Part shown: piece after piece, positions 1 through 5,267 of the stretch
Numbering within the stretch: the first letter of the stretch is position 1
Layout of the letters: each line of letters starts with the position of its first letter
From: an uncultured Candidatus Saccharibacteria bacterium
Lineage (GTDB): Bacteria; Patescibacteria; Saccharimonadia; Saccharimonadales; Nanosynbacteraceae
Direction: 5' to 3'
Length of the DNA: 12,553 nt
Assembly (NCBI GenBank): GCA_947097375.1
Contig: CAMURE010000013.1
Location: 1-12,553 of the forward strand
Translations under genes and position numbers: made by a program
Notes under the pieces: generated by a model
What the model was told of the DNA's origin: nothing
The model's database searches: none
The model's input: the letters and a program-made list of their open reading frames with translations, nothing else

Positions 1-1468
1 CCGTATCGAGCGGCTGGTACGCTTTGCCGACCAATTCGCTGCCGGGGAATTTCCGCAGCACGTCGTAATCAAGCGGCTGGTGTTTTTCGTCCTGCAATAC
101 ACGCCCCAGGGCTTCTTCGGCGATGATTAGCTTTTCGCCACCTACCAGCACCTCGCAGTACGTCATCTCCGGATTGACCGCCAGCATCAGGTTGGCCGGT
201 AGTGTCCACGGGGTGGTCGTCCAAGCCAAAACAGCAACGTCTTCATCAGGCAACTTAAACTTCACATACACGCTCGGGTCGGTCACCGTTTGGTAGGCGT
301 CGTTATCCATGGTCACTTCGGCCTTGCTCACCGGAGTGGCGAACTTGGTGTCGTACATCAGCACCTTTTCGCCTTCGTAGATTTTGCCCGCCTCGTACAG
401 CTGCTTAAACGCCCACCACACGCTTTCCATAAAGTCCTTGTCCATAGTGCGGTAGGCGCCCTCAAAGTCCACCCACCGGCCGATGCGGTCGATCACGCCC
501 TGCCACGTCTCACTGTTGGCCACCATACTTTCGCGCGCCTTGGTGATATATTTCTCCAGGCTGATAGTCGGCAACGGATTACCGTCTTTGTCCAGCAGTA
601 ATGATTGACCATACATAGAATCCGGAGAGCTACTCACTTCGAGACTATATAGCAACCAGTTGACCCCTGTTTCGGTAGACATATGCTCACCAACTCTTTG
701 AAATCCATTGCGCTCATACAAATTCACCAATTTAGGCTGATGCTCGCCAACCTCTATGCGAATCTCTTTGACCCCTTCCTGCTTACTTAAGCGAAAAGCT
801 TCTTTTAACACTGCATCCGCATAACCTTGCCCTTGGAATTCCGGTAGTACCGCCATTTTATAGAGATAACCAACCGACGTGCCATTATCCTTTTTGCCAG
901 CAAAAAACTTATAAATATCCTCATTACTTATAACGACACCCCCCACTAACTTATCGTCATCGTAAGCTACATAAAAATTATCTCTCCCAAATTCCTCTGT
1001 TAATTTATCTGGCGTTAGGTTGTCGGCATCCCAGCTGCTGCTACCATAACCTCGCTGCTCCATCCAGTCAGCAACTTTAGTAATAACTTTCGTTGCACTA
1101 TCGAAATCATTTACCAGCTTGACTCGCTTAACGCTACTCGTCACAATCTGCCGCCGATTCACGATGTTCAGCTGCTTTTCGACGAAATTTTCTGCCGGCA
1201 GGCCATGGCAATCCCAGCCCCAACGGCGCTCCACGCGCTTGCCCTTCATCGTCCAGTAGCGCGGCACCGCGTCCTTCACGATACTGCTGAGCAGCGTCCC
1301 GTGGTGCGGCACACCAGTGATAAACGGCGGCCCATCATAAAAGACATAGGCGTTATCCGCCGGCCGCTGCGCCACCGACTTCTGGAACGTCTGGTCGTCC
1401 TTCCAGCGCTGCACCCAGTCTTTTTCATATTCTGCCGCTCGGCGGCGTGTTCCGTGTTTGAATTTCAT
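1..1468 (-). CDS. ileS: Isoleucyl-tRNA synthetase (N-terminal 489 codons) with an inserted GNAT acetyltransferase domain
   Basis: Class I aminoacyl-tRNA synthetase that charges tRNA-Ile in the cytoplasm. The frame is open from ATG 1468 (AGGAGGAA ribosome site just upstream) to the left edge, so the 3' end is missing. Residues 1-108 are the first part of the Rossmann catalytic domain: YDGPPFITG (44-52), the HIGH-type motif as H55-H-G-T58, then GWDCHGLPAE (84-93) and VEKQL (96-100). Residues 300-489 resume IleRS with ISLEKYITKARESM, RWVDFEGAYRTMD (331-343), ESVWWAFKQL, and the CP1 editing-domain start TTTPWTLPAN (417-426). Between them, about residues 111-290, is a complete GNAT fold that no ordinary IleRS has at this point; family members connect the two parts through a short linker. 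The gene follows a 2H phosphoesterase and an inositol-phosphatase-family gene, and the operon leader contains a T-box. The IleRS call is very secure; the insertion is read directly in frame, with no stop. Confidence 0.96.
   Translation of the reverse strand, partial: MKFKHGTRRRAAEYEKDWVQRWKDDQTFQKSVAQRPADNAYVFYDGPPFITGVPHHGTLLSSIVKDAVPRYWTMKGKRVERRWGWDCHGLPAENFVEKQLNIVNRRQIVTSSVKRVKLVNDFDSATKVITKVADWMEQRGYGSSSWDADNLTPDKLTEEFGRDNFYVAYDDDKLVGGVVISNEDIYKFFAGKKDNGTSVGYLYKMAVLPEFQGQGYADAVLKEAFRLSKQEGVKEIRIEVGEHQPKLVNLYERNGFQRVGEHMSTETGVNWLLYSLEVSSSPDSMYGQSLLLDKDGNPLPTISLEKYITKARESMVANSETWQGVIDRIGRWVDFEGAYRTMDKDFMESVWWAFKQLYEAGKIYEGEKVLMYDTKFATPVSKAEVTMDNDAYQTVTDPSVYVKFKLPDEDVAVLAWTTTPWTLPANLMLAVNPEMTYCEVLVGGEKLIIAEEALGRVLQDEKHQPLDYDVLRKFPGSELVGKAYQPLDT
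629..635 (-). repeat. Direct repeat GAGTAGC at the downstream edge of the GNAT insert
   Basis: Second copy of the heptamer, encoding part of V278-S279-S280, where the last GNAT strand ends and a short linker leads back to IleRS (DGNPLPTISLEKY). It pairs with the copy at 1133-1139. Confidence 0.4.
635..1132 (-). other. GNAT N-acetyltransferase domain inserted inside IleRS
   Basis: Residues about 113-278 of the ileS product. The domain has the order of a GNAT: an N-terminal strand and helices (SVKRVKLVNDFDSATKVI), the strand YVAYDDDKLVGGVVI (166-180), motif A MAVLPEFQGQGYADAVLKEA (205-224) with the acetyl-CoA pyrophosphate-binding Q212-x-x-G215-x-A217, the strand EIRIEVG (235-241), and motif B LVNLYERNGFQRVGE (247-261) with the usual tyrosine Y251. 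Length and motif spacing match a stand-alone GNAT of about 165 residues, so it should fold and bind acetyl-CoA. Codons 661-1140 are about 43% GC by hand count; ileS on either side is 59-67%, which suggests a later insertion. The substrate cannot be read from the sequence. Confidence 0.93.
1133..1139 (-). repeat. Direct repeat GAGTAGC at the upstream edge of the GNAT insert
   Basis: Minus-strand GAGTAGC, encoding part of T110-S111-S112 at the junction where IleRS sequence gives way to the GNAT domain. The same heptamer in the same reading frame occurs at 629-635, exactly 504 bp (168 codons) away. It may be a target duplication or recombination scar. A 7-bp match can also arise by chance. Confidence 0.4.
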
Positions 1469-1483
1469 ATTTTTCCTCCTTAT

Positions 1484-1546
1484 CTACCTTATATTCACTG
1501 CTTTGTTTAAATTATTAATCAAACTTTCCTGTTGCCTGTTCATCAT
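1484..1546 (-). CDS. Possible 20-residue coupling peptide between the phosphatase gene and ileS
   Basis: A short frame, ATG at 1546 to TAG at 1486-1484, product MMNRQQESLINNLNKAVNIR. Its ATG overlaps the TGA of the upstream phosphatase gene (ATGA), and GAGGAG in the last codons of that gene lies about 8 nt before it, at normal ribosome-site spacing. It ends just before the AAGGAGG site of ileS, so it could hand ribosomes across an otherwise AT-rich 74-nt gap. No similarity is recognised. Such a frame can occur by chance; the evidence is only its position, overlap and ribosome site. Confidence 0.25.
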   Translation of the reverse strand: MMNRQQESLINNLNKAVNIR

Positions 1547-2337
1547 TCTATTAGTCTCCTCATCGCTTTTACTATCTCCTCATGAACGATTCCATTGCTT
1601 AATACAGCACCGCAGATATCCTGATCATACCGCTGCTCCCGTCCGAAAAGATCAGTCACCTTACCGCCAGCTTCCTCGACGATGACTTTCGCCGCCGCAA
1701 TGTCAACATTTTTACCCTTCGTGCCAGCAAAGACCGACGCGGCGAATCCACCACGCGCTACTAAGGCTGCCGCATGCGTCGTGCTTCCTGGTGCTGTGAC
1801 GTATGCGCCCTTCTCATACGCTAAATCGTGAATCACCCGCATAACATCCCACTGGGCACTCGGCCACCAATCTACGTTCATCCCAGTCATTCCACCAAAA
1901 GTCTTCTTATTCACGTAAATCTGTTTACTATTCATAAACGCACCCCGGCCACGGACCGCCCAATACAAATGATCACTAAACGGTGCATAAATGACACCAA
2001 TTTCTGGCTGGCCATCAATCACCAACGCTAACGAGAACACCGATACTGGTAGCTCCATCGCAAAAGGTGCCGTGCCATCAATCGGATCACACACCCACAC
2101 ATGGTCCGAGCCACGGCGGTCGCTCGCTTCTTCGCCGTCAATATCATGGGCTGGATATCGCTCAGTTACTCGCTGGATCACAAGCTGGTTGATTTCCTCA
2201 TCGGCAACGGTCACGATCGTATTGTCGGCTTTAAAGTGAGCATTCGGTTTTTTACCAAAATATTTTTGCATAATGTCGCCCGCTTCGTGCGCTACACTTT
2301 TTGCAAAATCAAGCCATTCTTGTTGTTGGTTGGTCAC
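1543..2337 (-). CDS. Inositol monophosphatase family protein
   Basis: Mg-dependent, Li-sensitive-type sugar/inositol phosphate phosphatase family (SuhB/HisN/CysQ relatives), 264 residues, a normal length. Visible metal-site motifs: KADNTIVTVAD (36-46, with D46), GEE (68-70), DPIDGT (84-89, the family signature) and VDIAAAKVIVEEAGG (211-225, the usual WDxAA with V for W, metal ligand D212). The start is GTG at 2337, sharing bases with the TGA of the preceding gene (GTGA) and preceded by AAGGAGT at 6-nt spacing, so the two genes are translationally coupled. It precedes ileS in the same direction, in an operon behind a T-box leader. The substrate cannot be decided: inositol-1-phosphate, histidinol phosphate, PAP or another sugar phosphate are all possible. 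The W-to-V change in the C-terminal motif is unusual. Confidence 0.9.
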   Translation of the reverse strand: MTNQQQEWLDFAKSVAHEAGDIMQKYFGKKPNAHFKADNTIVTVADEEINQLVIQRVTERYPAHDIDGEEASDRRGSDHVWVCDPIDGTAPFAMELPVSVFSLALVIDGQPEIGVIYAPFSDHLYWAVRGRGAFMNSKQIYVNKKTFGGMTGMNVDWWPSAQWDVMRVIHDLAYEKGAYVTAPGSTTHAAALVARGGFAASVFAGTKGKNVDIAAAKVIVEEAGGKVTDLFGREQRYDQDICGAVLSNGIVHEEIVKAMRRLIE

Positions 2338-2858
2338 AATTTACTCCTTAATAATATATTTCTTAGTGTCATCGCTACTGTATCATCCAGCACTCGCACT
2401 CGATCCCTATGTCGATCACTATACCCAAGCGCGCCCTTCTGATTTGTATAGAGCGTTATGTGCGGAATGATAAACTCTGCCCGCGGGATCAGCTCACGAA
2501 TTGCATCACGCCAAGTCTCTAGTTCATCCCATCGAGCGAGCGCAATAATCGTTTCACGGTCAGTCGTGTCATCCTTTAGCTTAAGAAAATCACCGGTCAA
2601 TTCTGGCTCTGTAGTCATTGCTGCACCGGCTTGACACGATACCCGCTCTAACCGTCTATACGCAGCCTCATCCAGCCCGTACTCCTCACGCACCGCAAAT
2701 AATGACAAATGAAATTCATCAGCTTTCAGCGATAGCCCCGCCACCTGACGCGGAAAGCCTATCGCACGAACCAAATCAGTCATATCATACATGATATAAC
2801 CATGTGTCTGATCAATGACGAAATTGCTCACTTGATTGGTGCGCGTAGATTCGTTCAT
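2334..2858 (-). CDS. 2H phosphoesterase superfamily (LigT/CPDase-like) protein
   Basis: 174 residues. Two HxS/T motifs spaced as in the 2H fold are visible: FHLSLF (H50, S52) and PHITLY (H133, T135). In 2H enzymes (LigT, cyclic phosphodiesterases, tRNA splicing 2'-phosphoesterases) these two histidines hydrolyse or ligate 2',3'-cyclic or 2'-5' RNA ends. The ATG at 2858 is chosen because AGGAGC lies 8 nt upstream. An in-frame GTG at 2918 would add 20 residues, but that GTG is part of the GAGGTG sequence regulated by the T-box. The gene is the first recognisable one after the T-box leader and overlaps the next gene by 4 nt. Its place in a tRNA-Ile-controlled operon is compatible with RNA-end or nucleotide metabolism, but that is inference; the exact substrate is unknown. 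Confidence 0.75.
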   Translation of the reverse strand: MNESTRTNQVSNFVIDQTHGYIMYDMTDLVRAIGFPRQVAGLSLKADEFHLSLFAVREEYGLDEAAYRRLERVSCQAGAAMTTEPELTGDFLKLKDDTTDRETIIALARWDELETWRDAIRELIPRAEFIIPHITLYTNQKGALGYSDRHRDRVRVLDDTVAMTLRNILLRSKL

Positions 2859-2908
2859 ACCGAATGGCTCCTGCGATTGGTTACTGCTAGCACAAGAAAT
2901 TTCTCCAA
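2855..2908 (-). CDS. Possible 17-codon leader peptide behind the T-box
   Basis: TTG at 2908 lies 7 nt after GAGGTG (2921-2916), the Shine-Dalgarno-like sequence that the T-box alternative hairpin covers. It opens a 17-codon frame (MEKFLVLAVTNRRSHSV) whose TGA overlaps the ATG of the 2H gene (ATGA). A GTG at 2893 in the same frame also has GGAG at good spacing. If the switch acts on translation, this frame would explain how control of GAGGTG reaches the 2H gene, through coupling. No codon bias or homology supports it, and chance remains possible. Confidence 0.3.
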   Translation of the reverse strand: MEKFLVLAVTNRRSHSV

Positions 2909-2915
2909 ATAAAAT

Positions 2916-3180
2916 CACCTCTTCTGTCTTCGAGAATCCGCTGGAGGTGTTTCAAGCGGACGGTACCATCTCGATTCCAAAAGAAGTGATTCTTCCGTGG
3001 GTTTTTGCCGAGTTACCCGGCATCCACGCACTCTTTTAGCGCTCACTTGTCGCTTTGTCGCAGCGAGTCGCGGCGGGGTCTAATTTCAGCTGATTCAAAA
3101 TCATACCGATTTCTTCCCGCAGGCTTCGCGGTTGATAGCCGCTCATTTCGCGCTGATGTCGCCAAGGCTACTCACCCAGC
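2916..3180 (-). promoter_or_regulatory. T-box riboswitch, probably tRNA-Ile specific, leader of the ileS operon
   Basis: RNA element that reads the charging state of a tRNA. The exact T-box bulge TGGTACC (2968-2962) sits between two perfectly placed stems: TCGAGA/TCTCGA (2974-2969 with 2935-2930) and GTCCGCT/AGCGGAT (2961-2955 with 2942-2936, one G-U), with no unpaired bases on the 3' side, as in the family antiterminator. The loop holds CACCTC (2949-2944), which can pair with GAGGTG (2921-2916), helped by TTCT/AGAA, giving a competing hairpin that breaks both stems. Upstream, a Stem III-like arm pairs CGTGG and TGCCG (3028-3018) with CGGCA and CCACG (3010-2996). A short Stem I-like arm has GAGTA opposite TATCA, flanked by GGT/ACC and GCC/GGC, putting the codon ATC (3136-3134) in the specifier position. 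ileS downstream fits an isoleucine specifier. The competing hairpin covers a ribosome site but is also followed by ATTTTATTT, so translational or transcriptional control is open. Confidence 0.82.
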
Positions 3181-3185
3181 ACACG

Positions 3186-3220
3186 CGAAAACGCCCTACG
3201 ACAATTGTAGCGCGTTTTCG
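3186..3220 (-). repeat. Strong inverted repeat between the hypothetical gene and the T-box
   Basis: CGAAAACGC (3186-3194) and GCGTTTTCG (3212-3220) form 9 perfect pairs. Inside are a C-C mismatch, a 4-bp CTAC/GTAG stem and a 7-nt loop. There is no T-run after it on either strand, so it is a poor intrinsic terminator. On the minus strand it contains TACAAT (3209-3204), a candidate -10 for the T-box transcript, but the matching -35 is weak (TGGTAA). It may be a 3'-end hairpin of the hypothetical gene or an operator. Confidence 0.45.
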
Positions 3221-3236
3221 ACGGAATTACCAGATA

Positions 3237-4235
3237 CTACCATCTCAGGCCATCTATGATCTGGTTGAATTGCTCATTAATCTTTGCGTCATCCTTTGCC
3301 CGACGTAGCTCATCCAGGCATTCCTGTACGATAGAGGAATATGTTCTCTCAGTTTCACCATCACCCAACCAATAGTTTTGACAATCCTCGTCGGGAAACT
3401 TACGCAGATAATCTAATGTTTTTATCAGACCAACCTCAAAATTATCAGCATATCGTTGGGCATAAGCCAATGCCTCAGGTGAATGATTCGCCTGAATTAC
3501 TTGCACAGCCTTATTAGTTATCCGCACAATTACATTTTCTATGCCAGCATCTACATATGGCCAAGGCTCTAATAGCCTCCCATCATCAGCGTCGCCCAAA
3601 AAGACAAACTCCGGCAAAACATTGTGTGTATAATATGTAACGGCATCCTTGAGGTCTTTATAGACTCCCATTGCCTCTTTGGCCTCAATAAATTCCCCAT
3701 AGGTATTACAAAACTTATGATATCCTTCATCCTGAAGTTTTTGGCATCTTTTAGATAAAGCTTCGGGTATATTGATCTGCGCCGCCTCGTCAATCTGTAT
3801 GAACTTGTCCATTTCTTTCCCTACCTGATTCTGGAGCTCATTTCTTTCAGCATCAGTAACATCTTCACGATATTGACCCTTACAGCCCCTCGCGATTGCG
3901 CTTTGGGTTGCTTTCAAAACATCTGCTAACAATCGAATATCGTCGCCTGACTTCAAACCTCCTACGTACTCTACAAATTTCTCAACGTCCTCCGGTGAAT
4001 TGCCCGGAACGACCGGGTATAGTTTACCATTGCCGATCATGGTCTCATTAGAGCTACCAACCACCGCCATTGAGCCGCTCTCGTTCGCCAGCCGAACACC
4101 CGCATCACCAAGAGTTTCTGCGTACTTCAGATATTGGATATCGGCTTCGATACTATTCTCGTTAGATTGATCCGATAAAGCCTCTTCAAGGGTGCTACCA
4201 TCTGTCCCTTTTGCTCCGGCTTCCTCTACTGCCAC
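3237..4235 (-). CDS. Hypothetical protein, main reading frame of a gene split at a G7 tract
   Basis: 332 codons from the first possible start in this frame (GTG 4235) to TAG. No family is recognised. The protein is acidic, soluble and mostly helical by composition, without a signal peptide or membrane segment; it has a short hydrophobic patch near NVLPEFVFLGDADDGRLLEPWPYVDAG and seven or so cysteines scattered without a metal-site pattern. GTG 4235 is a poor start because no ribosome site precedes it at usable spacing. The real start is probably ATG 4369 in the neighbouring frame, joined here at the G7 tract: the amino-acid sequence continues naturally as GISLLGG then VVRAVVAVEEAG. A near-consensus promoter lies upstream of that ATG. 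Whether the junction is a sequencing error, a mutation, phase variation or programmed slippage cannot be told from this sequence alone. Confidence 0.6.
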   Translation of the reverse strand: MAVEEAGAKGTDGSTLEEALSDQSNENSIEADIQYLKYAETLGDAGVRLANESGSMAVVGSSNETMIGNGKLYPVVPGNSPEDVEKFVEYVGGLKSGDDIRLLADVLKATQSAIARGCKGQYREDVTDAERNELQNQVGKEMDKFIQIDEAAQINIPEALSKRCQKLQDEGYHKFCNTYGEFIEAKEAMGVYKDLKDAVTYYTHNVLPEFVFLGDADDGRLLEPWPYVDAGIENVIVRITNKAVQVIQANHSPEALAYAQRYADNFEVGLIKTLDYLRKFPDEDCQNYWLGDGETERTYSSIVQECLDELRRAKDDAKINEQFNQIIDGLRW

Positions 4236-4246
4236 AACAGCACGTA

Positions 4247-4369
4247 CTACCCCCCCAACAAACTGATTCCTTTGTTGTGTTCAAGAATTTTACCATAGGC
4301 TTCGTGCACCAATGATATCGGCGGCCCCAAATATTCGTGTTTATGGCCTGAAGATAGATGATTATGCAT
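4247..4369 (-). CDS. 5' segment of the split hypothetical gene (40 codons)
   Basis: ATG 4369 to TAG 4249-4247, product MHNHLSSGHKHEYLGPPISL... ending LLGG. It lies downstream of a TTGACA/TATTAT promoter, with only a weak AGGT ribosome site 7 nt before the ATG. The frame closes one base after a run of seven G (4256-4250). Reading GGG GGG and then slipping back one base, or having eight G, leads directly into the 332-codon frame at GTA GTA CGT. Combined, they would give a protein of roughly 380 residues. The high histidine content of the first ten residues is notable. Confidence 0.55.
   Translation of the reverse strand: MHNHLSSGHKHEYLGPPISLVHEAYGKILEHNKGISLLGG
4250..4256 (-). repeat. G7 homopolymer at the frame junction
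   Basis: Seven G on the minus strand, in phase as G_GGG_GGG (the first G ends a TTG codon) and followed at once by TAG. This is both a mutation-prone mononucleotide tract and a formal X_XXY_YYZ slippery heptamer for -1 frameshifting. Confidence 0.85.
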
Positions 4370-4414
4370 TATTTTTACCTAATTCCTTTTTTCTTACTTT
4401 ACTGAACTATCCAA

Positions 4415-4443
4415 ATAATACTCTATTTATTTATATTTGTCAA
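4415..4443 (-). promoter_or_regulatory. Near-consensus sigma70-type promoter of the split hypothetical gene
   Basis: TTGACA (4443-4438), a 17-bp spacer and TATTAT (4420-4415); predicted start near 4408, about 40 nt before ATG 4369. The surrounding sequence is very AT-rich. The -35 context CTTGACAAAT and the AGAGTA before the -10 recur in the promoter at 12101-12073. Confidence 0.75.
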
Positions 4444-4481
4444 GTTTATACTGCTTCTGCCGCGCACCGCCCTTAGAACAT

Positions 4482-4511
4482 AAAAGCCAGTAGAATTCTC
4501 CACTGGCTTTT
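4482..4511 (-). terminator. Bidirectional intrinsic terminator after the LiaF-like gene
   Basis: A 10-bp perfect stem, AAAAGCCAGT and ACTGGCTTTT, with a 10-nt loop. It begins 15 nt beyond the stop of the LiaF-like gene, and the 3' arm ends in a T-run on both strands (TTTT on minus, TTTTT on plus). It separates that gene from the promoter of the split hypothetical gene. Confidence 0.85.
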
Positions 4512-4526
4512 TGTATGGTAAAAAGC

Positions 4527-5216
4527 TTATTTAACTTCCAAACCGCCCAAAATACACTCACCCCTCAGGTGGATTGTCTTTTTAGCAGAAGACTTCGGCG
4601 CAGTTTTATTCTCACTGCCGCCCAAAATACCGCGGACATTGTTTTGGACAATTACGTCGTCCGGCAAACTAATGTCAACACCGCCACAAAACGTAAAGAC
4701 ATCAATTACCGCACCGTCCTTGATCTTCGCCTGACGCAGGTCCAGCTCCACCCCGCCAAATATCGCCGTCACCGAGCCACCAGTATAATCGCCTTTCACC
4801 CGCGATTCTTCGCTGTAAAAAATTGCAACTTTTTCGTTATCGCTACCATCAGCGGCCAGCTTTTTAGATCGTCTGCGACCCCCAGACCCGATACTCAGCA
4901 TGATTACCAAGCCAACAATGATTAATATCACTGGCCAAAATAGCCTCCAGACACTAACATTAATCACATTATAGGTGTTCAGTCCGATCGCCGTACCAAC
5001 AGCTATCAACAGTAACCCCCACACCCAGGCCGCTGGTCTACGGGAGCTGAATAATGCTGATAAGCCAGCCAGGAGAAATATACCTGCCCAAAAAGTACCC
5101 CAAAATAGGTGCCAGTTATCAAAGGTAATAACTCCGAGATTCCGCAGCAGCAGAATCCCGCCGAGCGCCACAATGGTAATGCCTAAGAACGCTCTGACGA
5201 GAAAATTTTTCTTCAT
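4527..5216 (-). CDS. LiaF-like membrane protein with C-terminal toastrack-type domain
   Basis: 229 residues. Four hydrophobic segments are visible (about 8-27, 36-56, 63-80 and 90-109), followed by a basic stretch GGRRRSKK (112-119) that should stay in the cytoplasm, then a C-terminal beta-rich domain with the repeating glycine turns seen in LiaF/VanI-type proteins: AIFGGVELDLRQA (151-163), FCGGVDISLP (176-185), GILGGSEN (196-203), ILGGLEVK (222-229). In Firmicutes, LiaF and relatives tune cell-envelope stress two-component systems. No kinase or regulator is adjacent here, so the job is inferred only broadly as an envelope-stress or membrane-associated sensor. TTGAAT-17-TATACT lies directly upstream, with a predicted start at the ATG itself, so the message is probably leaderless. 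It is followed by a clear terminator and so appears to be a single-gene unit. Confidence 0.8.
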   Translation of the reverse strand: MKKNFLVRAFLGITIVALGGILLLRNLGVITFDNWHLFWGTFWAGIFLLAGLSALFSSRRPAAWVWGLLLIAVGTAIGLNTYNVINVSVWRLFWPVILIIVGLVIMLSIGSGGRRRSKKLAADGSDNEKVAIFYSEESRVKGDYTGGSVTAIFGGVELDLRQAKIKDGAVIDVFTFCGGVDISLPDDVIVQNNVRGILGGSENKTAPKSSAKKTIHLRGECILGGLEVK

Positions 5217-5222
5217 ATGCCC

Positions 5223-5251
5223 AGTATACGGATACCAGCACCATTATTCAA
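5223..5251 (-). promoter_or_regulatory. Promoter of the LiaF-like gene, predicted leaderless
   Basis: TTGAAT (5251-5246), 17-bp spacer, TATACT (5228-5223), then GGGCAT and ATG at 5216. The usual 7-nt distance from -10 to the start of transcription places +1 on the initiation codon. No Shine-Dalgarno sequence is present. The TATACT-nn-GCATATG string is shared with ftsA. Confidence 0.65.
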
Positions 5252-5267
5252 TACGCCTACTCTTAAT

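Noticed and set aside
2859..2918. Longer 2H phosphoesterase from GTG 2918
   Set aside because: That GTG is part of the GAGGTG sequence regulated by the T-box and has no ribosome site at usable spacing; ATG 2858 has AGGAGC at 8 nt and loses no conserved motif.
3001..3236. First impression of a tmRNA or other stable RNA gene
   Set aside because: There is no tRNA-like acceptor end or CCA, and the region is better explained as the upstream arms of a T-box leader.
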